The notes under the pieces are model-generated. The model had not been told where the DNA came from. It searched no databases and saw only the letters and a list, made by a program, of their open reading frames with translations. A program made the position numbers and the translations under genes. From the NCBI GenBank assembly GCA_002315385.1, contig DCHZ01000040.1:1-64000 (forward strand): a stretch of DNA of 64,000 nt. The letters are read 5' to 3'. Source of the DNA: Firmicutes bacterium UBA1739. Lineage in GTDB: Bacteria > Bacillota > Clostridia > Peptostreptococcales > Anaerovoracaceae. Below, in pieces: positions 18,801 through 25,169 of the stretch (position 1 is its first letter; each line of letters starts with the position of its first letter).

Positions 18801-19809
18801 GTCCGTTGTCGCCGGTTACCGTTATCCGGTAGTAGACTGTTGTGACATCTGATTCGCTTTCCGCCTTGCTGCCCCCGGTGTTTCGGCCTTTTCTGTTCGG
18901 ATCCCCCTGCCATGTGGTTACGTACTGCCAGCTCGAATCATCTTCCGGAGTATATGTTTTTTCCAGCAGGGCTTCCACAGGATATATTTCCTCTGAAATA
19001 ACCGATGCATCGCTTACCGTGTAAGAGGCTCCTTTCAGCGCTGTCTTCGGAATATCAAGGTCTGCCTGAAGGTCTCCGGGATCTATGCTTATCTCTTCTG
19101 TTTCAGTTATTGTGTACTCTATTACCGTAGGAGTGAAATATATGTATCCTTCAATTCCTTCTCCGTATTCTTCACCGTTGGGATCCAGAAGATTCATTAT
19201 CTTCTGCACATCATAAGGAATCTCACCCAGCATATCTATTATGAACTGTTTCCCGTCAGATCTGGAAAGCTGTTCCTTCAGGTCATAAGGACCTGTACTT
19301 CCATCTGCTTCCATAGCCGGGAAACCCGCTTTATATTCGACCGGATTCTCCTTATCTCTGCTAGTCTGAGTCATATCCGGTCTGTGGTTATAGTAATTCT
19401 TTATGTAATCATTTTTTGTTGAACCTTTATTTGTATTTGACTTTACTGCCTCTTCATTTTCCCCGAGTTCTGTACTGCTGAAAGGAAAATACCCCGCCTG
19501 CCCTTTTGCCGCATCCGGGTTATATATCGCAGAATGAACTATTACCGCATTTGACGGCACCGAAAAGGTATGACTGAATGAGTGTTTGGTCGCTGTGTTT
19601 CCGTATACATAATCGTTCTGCCATTTTCCTTTACCATTTGACCACAGTGCTATGTATCCCGTATCAAGAACATAATACCTGGTGGTGGTCTCTTTTGTGA
19701 TGGTATAGGCAGCTGAAAAAATACTCCCGGAAGAAAACACTTCTGTAAATATCAGTAAAAATATCAGCACCGTCACAGGGATTTTTTTTAATCTGAATGC
19801 GTCTTCCAT
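12886..19809 (-). CDS. Giant secreted surface protein (2307 aa) with PQQ-like propeller segment
   Basis: The largest gene in the window. A signal peptide is plain (basic MEDAFRLKKIP, then a hydrophobic run VTVLIFLLIFTEVFSSG, likely cut near FSAA). The body is rich in Ser, Thr, Asp and Gly and in beta-structure. Residues about 840-1120 look like a PQQ-type beta-propeller (GKVKWQVPISK, ETGAHLKTV, GIYIIDAS). Around 1268 NILIVYDTNTEELTG begins a Rossmann/vWA-like stretch. The C-terminal third has Ig/PKD-like pieces (TGLTTDPHPVNQKDDFTMKA). No LPXTG, SLH or C-terminal membrane anchor is seen. SD GAGGTGA precedes ATG. It sits downstream of the SLH protein and Tad genes. An adhesin or mating-contact role is inference. 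Confidence 0.85.
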   Translation of the reverse strand: MEDAFRLKKIPVTVLIFLLIFTEVFSSGSIFSAAYTITKETTTRYYVLDTGYIALWSNGKGKWQNDYVYGNTATKHSFSHTFSVPSNAVIVHSAIYNPDAAKGQAGYFPFSSTELGENEEAVKSNTNKGSTKNDYIKNYYNHRPDMTQTSRDKENPVEYKAGFPAMEADGSTGPYDLKEQLSRSDGKQFIIDMLGEIPYDVQKIMNLLDPNGEEYGEGIEGYIYFTPTVIEYTITETEEISIDPGDLQADLDIPKTALKGASYTVSDASVISEEIYPVEALLEKTYTPEDDSSWQYVTTWQGDPNRKGRNTGGSKAESESDVTTVYYRITVTGDNGQVDSKIKSIDIIDKVEDLTVRLDLPSVTYVGHPVEALNESHCYADGEFLSSSQMYARSGFVTSTTYSDDSGCSSNAGGDGKTSRKLSFSKPTSGGQRYAVTLKMGIKNGMKGTDTKEIQVLNCPNVSASLGGKQKKNRRQILNISVATHPDYPLTEFTVKISQKDGNTVSKTVKLRNGFNGEGGGDTTNDVICAGQVNKDSSAVNDKYFTNLQVEFLTKNNTEQEFTYEIYAKDSKGDVDTYSEDFSVITDTPPIAQVFTEASYLRNEKSDTADITVLDKSVTDSGDTVERTWYYREAGTGSWKKLNDSQDVKDLSFGSLKSIIHTHKGVGMLEYRIAVKDVWLDETIPRFINDSDYLTSDSLDTYSGRYLPEYDLEELRNNGNADRPFLTVVDNVAPVVSLSLTTAEKANVAVIAGNDSDAAAVSSIKNKIKEKLLENGVVGDISVDLISEDINTENTESHSIVADDSPDISSAKVTKALDFPSGINQEAYGSIFDGNASAVDNDTMYVVKPVYSSADILNVNNTAKPEKMEFYAVDAFTGKVKWQVPISKSEISLNNYMKGSARIVTDSAVSPKYVFFTGNGQTAVFEKETGAHLKTVNIEAGGDTYSDEKGHIYTIKETGIYIIDASDNGKISEKFGNTVCSGDEHYSRILNGCVNFIFKKNGRIYRGYMSLSDGNISIRAMSQEINQSLILECMGIDVKGVVLLKGRKNKSESNYDFYAADKDGNIIKTLKNISRSSYGTYDSLTAAENEKGEFRSVVGTYTYDNDTNYISYLSAFDIYSDMHIISDKIKSSSAVYQRISNDIEYAFQKGDIVTLYQPSCQYGVIGKSMVTEYLTNTAGFDMKEGTYSSDAVMNTSFLNCGSYGGTVHYSKNLFSAEFLMSGSSTTEFDGNLNAKTSVRYRTLDRALNESIASNLGQSYSTDDRKNILIVYDTNTEELTGNLSDTVKRILENRIKVIIVKESASLTGYQQQLKNEIEAGGGSVYEVTVSDNFYSKLGNVISNAVNSSYRNVLQVTKTGAAASCISGTFNLEAGRKYYYEYTSNGNVKVDIEKNETSGGEDAAVEKSGLFNKKEYRVVSAEVEDYETPDSLNDSFSYSEAEPKSAITDGRFNIISLNLEGCKSGTNYSAAEKTVTVDTGKLEGRKALLTFDVSLEAGSASLMNEILIKNNGEQVFFRRIEERGTGLDNQAVTVPLSEGVNTISFGGSQTAGSKILTYNMFIDNLALYYAKPSDETEDFSGSTRNISGTRNTVSGSISPVREIGSFTVYDISEYAENHTDTVSVNIESTMPYADKFSTESPFDNNEFVSYSYPGLIKVTPYYFGFRETNLYSNMQLMEFKNTDNRLLYDVKLTYALSGIDEGSRTGVYNYPGNFAVSDRNFLTESGSGYRYYDSIYMTPDKAKMTKDIITCSGAEAVKEFKDIPGNSLVHNAGPLSFVKDSSSFTAGGYCRSEKVNKVTVISMAEIKKVSAKVLNIDTDVYNLSVDEEYGVTMDGKRCLLYKNFSDDGKTTFTFFSDDDRWSICDFKIYYLDHGHKIYATEENIYSDEAAGAWSVKGGVLKVTEEEVPKPSEKAPLTYDKGETIVYEVHYSDYEDDPSKKSYWRYTHTPFNDGEHPDAAYIVDRYGNVSEGTGGILSEPITCFYVDGKYTVEHWQEDNTGSAPYDKESNVVSITFYIRDGGVKEDDTDDGEDPLNGHVPEVTGLTTDPHPVNQKDDFTMKASVDDGDEHDEQTVVIEVYYRSEVAAYFEKIETFRDNFVNYDEKTGSYPQCETNVIKGIPGDYRVVCTTQDDDGLDMKEYEFTVIRTTPDKVYSITGRVYHTPDWDNNRIRFNRSRFGDDIDYPMEFSEYVLQSDPKKRGTNVFWSGERFLLISDVEGEPSEVTCEIKGTDYLTVMSKTASEDGENGPVETFSGRLWSNEMKKRWSSDTATELIFIFTAYYDDGHEPLECEVPVIVDDKYKYWDYHRKY

Positions 19810-20013
19810 CTATTTTCACCTCGTCTTTCAATTCAAAACCCCGGTCCGATGATTTCCCGGGTTTCATTACCCTGAAGTCCGAAACAGTTTTTCCGGGCTT
19901 TACGGCAAAAGAAAAAAGCAATGCTTTTAACACTGCTTTTCACTGAATTATTAACTCTTTTTCTTATTATCAGATTTTGAGAGTTTACTGTTCCGTCTCC
20001 TGATATCTGTCAG

Positions 20014-21189
20014 TTAAAGATTCGGCACTTCATTAACTCTCGGAATTGCTGATGAGGGAATCAGAACCATTGTCTTTTCTCTGCTCTCATCGTACATATC
20101 AAATAATCCGATATATTCAAAATCTATCATCTCTTTTGTTCCCTTTTTTAAGGTTATTCCGTCTTTATTTGGTAAATATCCTACTGAAGCGGAAGTATTA
20201 TATACATATTCGTCAGTAATTACAACCGCCTGCACACTGTTGCTACACTTATACTCTTCATCATAAGGGAATCCGTAATATGAATAATTGTTTTTGTATA
20301 TTGATGTTTTATTATAATATATGCTGTCCGCACCTGTCAGGTCTTTTCCAATCTCGATATTATATGTATTCTTATCATCAATCACATAATACTTTACCTG
20401 CCCGTAAATATCATACATCCCGTCCGGTGTATATATCTCGCCTGTATATGCGCTTCTGTATGGTCTCACCAGATCTTTTAAAAGATACTTCTCGGAATCA
20501 TCGATGTTAATCAGACCCGTTTTTTCTGCTGAGGTTTTGTTTGTTTCGGGTTTCTTTTCGAAGTCCGTGAACTTTCCTGCGTTTTCGTCAGTTAATCTGT
20601 ATATTACGGTGGCCGCTTCGGCTCTTGTCAGGCTGTTGTCAGGTCTGAACGTGCAGTCTTCATATCCTGTGATGATTCCAAAGCCCACTGCTCTCGCAAT
20701 CCATCTTCCATACTCTGTCCCACTGTCAATATCTGAAAAATAACTGTATATCTTTTCGAATTCCCCTGCTTCCATTGAATCATTTCCGAAAGTATTGGCT
20801 GCAATTAAGGCCATGTATTTTCTCGGGATTTTCTGATTCATCCGGTCTGCCGGTATATCTTCCTTTGTAAAAAGGCCCTTCTCAATGGCCCTGTTATAGT
20901 AATTAAGCGCCCAGTGCCCGGATTCCGAATTTCCGTCATCTATGCCTGTATGCTCCACTACTGCCATTTTGATGAATTCCGCATATGTTACCGGTTCCGA
21001 AGGTTTGAACGAACCGTCCGGATAACCTTTTACAATACCCGCATCACTCATTTTCTTTACCGCATCGTATGACCAGCTTCCCTCAGACAGATCTTTGTAC
21101 CCGGCAAACGTTCCGGTAACCGCAGCGCCAAACACAATTACGGTTAATATAAAGATGCCGGTTATCGCTTTTTTTATCTTTCCACTCAT
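20014..21189 (-). CDS. S-layer-homology domain surface protein
   Basis: A 391-aa exported protein: signal peptide (ITGIFILTVIVFGAAVTGTF), then three SLH repeats over residues about 30-200. The first is SWSYDAVKKMSDAGIVKGYP and the third GRWIARAVGFGIITGYEDCT followed by FRPDNSLTRAEAATVIYRL; the middle one is more diverged. SLH domains bind pyruvylated secondary wall polymer. The C-terminal 170 residues (DLVRPYRSAYTGEIYTPDGM onward) are of unknown fold. The 204-bp gap to the giant gene holds no further ORF I trust. It may anchor the giant protein or the pilus at the wall; that is inference. Confidence 0.88.
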   Translation of the reverse strand: MSGKIKKAITGIFILTVIVFGAAVTGTFAGYKDLSEGSWSYDAVKKMSDAGIVKGYPDGSFKPSEPVTYAEFIKMAVVEHTGIDDGNSESGHWALNYYNRAIEKGLFTKEDIPADRMNQKIPRKYMALIAANTFGNDSMEAGEFEKIYSYFSDIDSGTEYGRWIARAVGFGIITGYEDCTFRPDNSLTRAEAATVIYRLTDENAGKFTDFEKKPETNKTSAEKTGLINIDDSEKYLLKDLVRPYRSAYTGEIYTPDGMYDIYGQVKYYVIDDKNTYNIEIGKDLTGADSIYYNKTSIYKNNYSYYGFPYDEEYKCSNSVQAVVITDEYVYNTSASVGYLPNKDGITLKKGTKEMIDFEYIGLFDMYDESREKTMVLIPSSAIPRVNEVPNL

Positions 21190-21330
21190 GCTTTTTTCCT
21201 CCGCTCTGTTAATCTGACATATGCTTAATCAATAATAAGTTTTTTCTTTTTATGTCTATACCTTATCAAAATGAAATATTAATGTCAATATGTTCAGAAC
21301 AAATATGGTAAATATTTCTATTTGATAAGT

Positions 21331-21456
21331 AATGCAGCATAAGGCAGGGCGGTCTTCTGCTGCCATGAAGCTGCACTTTTAAGGTATTTCATTATTAAGG
21401 ATTCATTGTGTATTCTGCCGGGATAGAGATAATACCGCCCTGCCTGACACTGCATT
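21331..21456. repeat. 126-bp element with 23-bp imperfect terminal inverted repeats
   Basis: aatgcagcataaggcagggc-ggt at 21331-21353 is repeated inverted as accgccctgcctgacactgc-att at 21434-21456, 20 of 23 positions matching. The right arm abuts the stop of the 21457 gene. No T-run follows, so it is not a standard terminator. It may be a MITE, a small structured RNA or an mRNA-stabilising fold at the end of the Tad operon. The rest of the 267-bp gap (21190-21330) is very AT-rich and should contain the SLH gene promoter. Confidence 0.6.
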
Positions 21457-21993
21457 CTAATACCCGACATATTCATAAAGAGAAGTTTCGCTTACCGTTA
21501 CAATATCCTTTAAAAACGGCAGCCTCATTCCCGGCTTTCCCGCATGAAACATTACCGCAACCGCAGGCTCCGTAATCACCTTTATATACCCGCACGTCAC
21601 ATCTTCAAACACATCTCCGTAAGAAAAGCTTTCAGTTGATATATAGTTTCCGTCTTTATATACTCTTTTTTTCAGCGAGTCGTCGAAATACACAACCTCA
21701 TAATGAAGCTTATCTGTCCAGTATCCACCCTCCAAAGGTTTCATCTCTTCATCAAGCTTAAGATTTTTCCGGGTTACCGACCTGAGCTTTTCGTTTGCCT
21801 TTTCATCGTCGAAAACCTTACGGCCTTCCGCATACTCCTCCTGTCTGTAAAACAGTCCCGCAGTCGCCGCAGCCTCGTCTGCCGCATATTTCAGGGCTTC
21901 CTTATGCTCTGACAGCCTGTTGGAATCAGACTGATAAACAGAAAACAGAGAGAAAATGAGTACGAGAGCAATTCCCAAAATTAAGTTCTTCAT
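21457..21993 (-). CDS. TadE/G-like pseudopilin, 178 aa
   Basis: A 178-aa protein with N-terminal MKNLILGIALVLIFSLFSVY, a short basic start and a single hydrophobic helix, followed by EHKEALKYAADEAAATAGLF, the helical continuation typical of TadE/TadG minor pseudopilins. The remainder is a globular domain. It is the last gene of the Tad cassette and lies 1 bp from the next gene. It shares the MK[N/D][L/F]I start with three neighbours. No clear prepilin peptidase site is visible, so processing is uncertain. Minor pilin by context, not by recognised family. Confidence 0.6.
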   Translation of the reverse strand: MKNLILGIALVLIFSLFSVYQSDSNRLSEHKEALKYAADEAAATAGLFYRQEEYAEGRKVFDDEKANEKLRSVTRKNLKLDEEMKPLEGGYWTDKLHYEVVYFDDSLKKRVYKDGNYISTESFSYGDVFEDVTCGYIKVITEPAVAVMFHAGKPGMRLPFLKDIVTVSETSLYEYVGY

Positions 21994-21994
21994 T

Positions 21995-22396
21995 TTACCT
22001 GCCTATCCATTCCGAGGTGGTCTCATAGTTATATGTCTTCATTACTACATTATCCTCAGGTGCAATTCCCCAGAAGCTGCCGGCTCCCACATAGTTTCTG
22101 AACGGAATCGTAATTGAATATGTCATTATTTCGCCTCTTTCTTTTCTGTCAGCAGCACCTGTTGCAGTAATAATTATGCTTTCCTCCTCAACGCCAAGCT
22201 GAGCCGCAATTTTTTTCTTTAATCCGGAAACCAGTTCCGCACTGAAATAACCTTCCTGCTTTGCCAGCTCTTTTGTATTATGTATTTCTTTCTGAACATA
22301 TGACATATTTGTATGGTTTATCTGTTCCTGCCCATACTGCACGACAAATGCCATAAGAATAATAAGGCAGGCTATAGCTGTAATAAAATTTTTCAT
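21995..22396 (-). CDS. TadE/G-like pseudopilin, 133 aa
   Basis: A 133-aa protein: MKNFITAIACLIILMAFVVQ is the hydrophobic N-terminus, then an amphipathic helix with EIHNTKELAKQEGYFSAELV and a small beta-rich domain (TYSITIPFRNYVG). Proteins of this shape occur in Tad loci as pseudopilins, and similar clostridial ones are annotated as hypothetical. It is translated in tandem with the 178-aa gene. The N-terminal motif is shared with its neighbours, which supports a common export or assembly route. Function inferred from position and topology. Confidence 0.6.
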   Translation of the reverse strand: MKNFITAIACLIILMAFVVQYGQEQINHTNMSYVQKEIHNTKELAKQEGYFSAELVSGLKKKIAAQLGVEEESIIITATGAADRKERGEIMTYSITIPFRNYVGAGSFWGIAPEDNVVMKTYNYETTSEWIGR

Positions 22397-22409
22397 TTAA
22401 CTTCCTTTC

Positions 22410-22553
22410 CTAATGACCTGCCGAAAATTCGATCTGTCTCTGCATTAAGTCCGCCGATGCATTTCTGAGGGTTCCGTCATCCGGACCCACTATCATCATA
22501 AACAGAAAAATACCAAAACCTGCCAGAATACATACCATAATCAAATCTTTCAT
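22410..22553 (-). CDS. Tiny pilin-like membrane protein, 47 aa
   Basis: A 47-aa ORF starting MKDLIMVCILAGFGIFLFMM, then a short polar tail with DDGTLRNASADLMQRQIEF. It has GGTGGAG just before the ATG. The N-terminal half is close to the 57-aa protein at 22900-23073 (MKDLIM, GFxIFL, a D-x-GTL turn, then A-x-D), so the two are paralogues. Size and topology fit a Flp-type pilin or its minor partner in a Tad system, but the Flp cleavage signature is not evident. Confidence 0.65.
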   Translation of the reverse strand: MKDLIMVCILAGFGIFLFMMIVGPDDGTLRNASADLMQRQIEFSAGH

Positions 22554-22607
22554 TGAGCTCCACCATCACCTTTTCCTTTCACGAATAATCTGAAAATCAG
22601 ATCCCGG

Positions 22608-22694
22608 TTAATCCTCCGGACCGCCGGAAAAAGAATCTGTGTTTTCCGCAGCCGGCTTCTGAGCCGAAGGCTCCGATTGCCGCTTAAAAAACAT
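22608..22694 (-). CDS. Possible 28-aa ORF between pilin-like genes
   Basis: In the 346-bp gap between the two tiny pilin-like genes the only ORF with a ribosome site (GAGAGG) codes for 28 residues starting MFFKRQSEPSAQKPAAENTD. It is Pro/Ala/Ser-rich and ends PED. It may be a spurious frame. The gap also holds the inverted repeat CCCCG...CGGGG near 22868-22891, just downstream of the 57-aa gene. I see nothing else there. Confidence 0.25.
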   Translation of the reverse strand: MFFKRQSEPSAQKPAAENTDSFSGGPED

Positions 22695-22899
22695 ATGCCT
22701 CTCTTTCCGGGCAGTTAATCCCTGCGGAAAGACTGACCGGGACTTATGAATTTCACGTTTACCGCATATCAATCTATAAAAAACCGGTTTGTCCTCCCCT
22801 CATTAAACAGTCCCGGTTTCCGTACTTCATAATAGCAGTTTTAAAAGAAATGTTTCGCTTTTTTCTCCCCGTACAATATCCGTCCCGGGGATGACTTTT

Positions 22900-23073
22900 T
22901 TACTGATCAACGTGTTCAATTGATGTAACATCTACAGTCGAAAGCACTGTATTTGCATGACCTACCACGCTGTCCGCTGCCGCTTCGAGAGTTCCCGAAT
23001 CCCCGTAAATAAAGGTGTAGCCGAGAAAAATAACAAAACCTATCAGTACAATTTTCATAATTAAATCTTTCAT
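22900..23073 (-). CDS. Tiny pilin-like protein, 57 aa (candidate major pilin)
   Basis: A 57-aa ORF beginning MKDLIMKIVLIGFVIFLGYT, then GDSGTLEAAADSVVGHANTV and a short acidic end. AAGGA precedes the ATG with 8-nt spacing. It is the first gene after TadC and follows a terminator-like hairpin, so its expression can be set apart from the machinery genes, as is usual for a major pilin. A hydrophobic N-helix followed by a short helical tail is Flp-like, and small proteins of this kind recur in clostridial elements that carry CpaF/TadB/TadC genes. No prepilin peptidase gene is visible in the window. Confidence 0.65.
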   Translation of the reverse strand: MKDLIMKIVLIGFVIFLGYTFIYGDSGTLEAAADSVVGHANTVLSTVDVTSIEHVDQ

Positions 23074-23103
23074 AATAAATATCCTTTCCTTTTACATTTT
23101 TAA

Positions 23104-23128
23104 ATAAAAAAAGAGCCTCAAAGCTCAT
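23104..23128 (-). terminator. Terminator-like hairpin between tadC and the pilin-like genes
   Basis: On the minus strand GAGC and GCTC pair around TTTGAG and are followed by TTTTTTTATTT. The stem is short, so read-through is likely. It separates the Tad machinery from the pilin-like genes and could act as an attenuator. Confidence 0.55.
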
Positions 23129-23181
23129 TCTTTCCGACAATAGCTGTCCGCAGTTTTCTGTTTTTCGAAGATTATCATTTT

Positions 23182-23234
23182 TCATGATATTCCACACTGC
23201 CCCGTTACCTTCATAACGCACTTTCTTTAAGCAC
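23182..23234 (-). other. Chain of overlapping mini-ORFs ahead of the pilin-like genes
   Basis: Three minus-strand ORFs follow each other with ATGA overlaps. The first is a 7-codon GTG ORF (23211-23234) after GGGAGGGGG, the second a 10-codon ORF (23182-23214), and the third starts at 23185 and runs through the hairpin at 23104-23128 and into the 57-aa pilin-like gene in another frame, to 22916. Such coupled short frames before a terminator-like hairpin resemble translational attenuation. Whether any is translated is unknown. Confidence 0.3.
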
Positions 23235-23262
23235 TGCTATCACCCCCTCCCGTTTATATATA

Positions 23263-24138
23263 TCAACCCATAATACTCATATTGTTCATCCGGCTCATTG
23301 CATCCATAAAGATTACAATCATGCCGAAGTTTACAATAAGAATGAGTATTGAGATTGTTGTCGCAGTATAGACCACGTTACTTCGTGTCTCGGCCTTTCT
23401 CATCTCTGCAGTCAGCTTCTGCTCCTGCAGATTCTCCTGAAACATCGCTATCTGCTCCGCACTTTCCACCGGATTCAGTACATCCAGTTTTGACAGAATC
23501 TGAGCGAACTCTCTTCCGGCTTTTGTTCCGATATCATTCTCAAATTTCTCAAAAGCTTCTTTGTCATTCCCAAGTCTGATTCCCATAAGAAGATCTTCCA
23601 GAAAAGGTTTTAATCCTCCCGGGTTGGAATTCTCACTCAGTTCCCTTATCATGAATTCTCCTCCCCAGGGGCTGTCTTTCTGAACAATTGCCAGATTCTT
23701 CAGGATTACACATGCATTGTATATTTCCACGTCCAGTTTTTCCCTTTTGGATTTTCTGATACTGTCGGTAAGGATGGAAAAAGGGCTCCTTATTCCGAAA
23801 ATCTTTTCACTTGGAGTAAATGCCGAAACAATGATAATACAGCACACCATGAATACAAGATTATGCTTTAAGATAGCAAGTATCATCAGGACCGCCAGGA
23901 CTGCCAGACGCCCCACATTGTATTTATATGCAGATACATTTCTGAATCCCATTTCCCTGAATCTGCTGTCCGCCGAGTTTTCACTTAGCTTCCGTTTCAG
24001 ATAATCTTTCACTCTTACATCCGGAGATACTCTGTACTTCGATTTCTTTACTCTTCCGGGTAAAGCGGAAATCAGTAAAACATATCCTGCCGTAAGTATT
24101 GCCGCACTCAGTATTAAATAAATTGCCGATGCTTTCAT
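23263..24138 (-). CDS. tadC: TadC-like type II/IV secretion inner-membrane platform protein
   Basis: A 291-aa T2SSF-fold membrane protein. It has an N-terminal helix (YLILSAAILTAGYVLLI), a pair of helices near residues 78-108 (GRLAVLAVLMILAILKHNLV), a cytoplasmic helical domain with EIYNACVILKNLAIVQKD, and a C-terminal pair of helices. TadB and TadC form the platform on which the TadA ATPase works. It lies 9 bp downstream of tadB. The match is to the general T2SSF architecture, with the gene order tadA-tadB-tadC as the main support for naming it TadC. Confidence 0.78.
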   Translation of the reverse strand: MKASAIYLILSAAILTAGYVLLISALPGRVKKSKYRVSPDVRVKDYLKRKLSENSADSRFREMGFRNVSAYKYNVGRLAVLAVLMILAILKHNLVFMVCCIIIVSAFTPSEKIFGIRSPFSILTDSIRKSKREKLDVEIYNACVILKNLAIVQKDSPWGGEFMIRELSENSNPGGLKPFLEDLLMGIRLGNDKEAFEKFENDIGTKAGREFAQILSKLDVLNPVESAEQIAMFQENLQEQKLTAEMRKAETRSNVVYTATTISILILIVNFGMIVIFMDAMSRMNNMSIMG

Positions 24139-24147
24139 AATCCACCT

Positions 24148-25107
24148 CTACAAATCCATCTTTCTGTTCTGATAAAATACCGCCAGGCAAATGCTGATAA
24201 CATATGCAACCGTAAAATACAGAAAAAATTTCATTCCCGATTCTGTCCTGAACTGGTAATCGAAAAACTTTCCTACGGTGAATCCGAAATACTTTACAGC
24301 CGCAAACACTGTCAGTAAATAACTTGCAGGTGCAAGAAACTTAAGCATATTTCCCGCTTCGGAGTTCTGCCTTCGGGTATGTTCAATTATTTTTCTGGCT
24401 TTATCTATACTTTTTAGAAGATCCTCCAGGGATTCCGTTACATCTATGCCGTCATACAGAGAGTAATGCATATTTTTAATCAGAATCGCCGACCAGTTTG
24501 TTTTGTAGTTATAATTAAAACTGACAAGTGCACGGTTAATTTCCTCCCGGGAGGTTGCGGTTTTCAACTCTCTTGCAAGCCTGTACATCGCTTTCTGACT
24601 TACCGGTGCATCTTCAAGAAATCCCGCCGCTCTTTCAATGGCTTCTTCCATATTTCTGTAATTTATCTTGTACTGCCCGATAAGTACGCTGAGCAGTTCG
24701 TCTCCTTCTCTCGAACCCTTCTGACGTTTCCGCTGCAGCAGAATTCTCAGCATAAGATACGGCAGTGCTCCCGTAATCAGAGCTGCCGCTAATGCGATTC
24801 TGACCGGGACTATCGTTCTGAGCATAAGAAACATCACGGCAAAAACTATAAGAGATATCATTTCAAAATACAAAGCTCCGTTCATGTTTTTAATACTCAA
24901 TGTAGATACAAGAAGCATTTTCAAATGTTCCTGAAGCTTATCAAAGTCTCCGTCTTTCTTCTTTTTCGCTTTTCCGCTGACTCTGTTTCTGAGTGCATAA
25001 AGTCTCACCTTTATTATCTGAATCATTTCCTCAAGGGAAGGATAAACCGTGAAAGCGACACTCAGCACCAGCAGAATATATAGTATGTATTCAGGATTAA
25101 ATTTCAT
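24148..25107 (-). CDS. tadB: TadB-like type II/IV secretion inner-membrane platform protein
   Basis: A 319-aa membrane protein of the T2SSF type: N-terminal helix EYILYILLVLSVAFTVYPSL, a helix pair near residues 80-125 (ISLIVFAVMFLMLRTIVPVR), a cytoplasmic domain containing NYRNMEEAIERAAGFLEDAP (a typical T2SSF helical segment), then two C-terminal helices around 265-315. It follows tadA, with a tiny coupled ORF between. With TadC it makes the inner-membrane platform of a Tad pilus. Confidence 0.78.
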   Translation of the reverse strand: MKFNPEYILYILLVLSVAFTVYPSLEEMIQIIKVRLYALRNRVSGKAKKKKDGDFDKLQEHLKMLLVSTLSIKNMNGALYFEMISLIVFAVMFLMLRTIVPVRIALAAALITGALPYLMLRILLQRKRQKGSREGDELLSVLIGQYKINYRNMEEAIERAAGFLEDAPVSQKAMYRLARELKTATSREEINRALVSFNYNYKTNWSAILIKNMHYSLYDGIDVTESLEDLLKSIDKARKIIEHTRRQNSEAGNMLKFLAPASYLLTVFAAVKYFGFTVGKFFDYQFRTESGMKFFLYFTVAYVISICLAVFYQNRKMDL

Positions 25108-25169
25108 TTCCGTTCTCCTCGCTCATCGCCGGGTAATATTGCGATATCTTTCAATCCGGTATTTTTCAT
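25104..25169 (-). CDS. Putative 21-aa ORF coupled between tadA and tadB
   Basis: A 21-codon ORF starts at an ATG overlapping the tadA stop (ATGA), after AGGAGG at good spacing, and ends in a TGA that overlaps the tadB start. It would code for a polar peptide with DIAILPGDERGERK. Double overlap and a strong SD suggest that it is translated, perhaps only to couple tadB translation to tadA. Confidence 0.4.
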   Translation of the reverse strand: MKNTGLKDIAILPGDERGERK

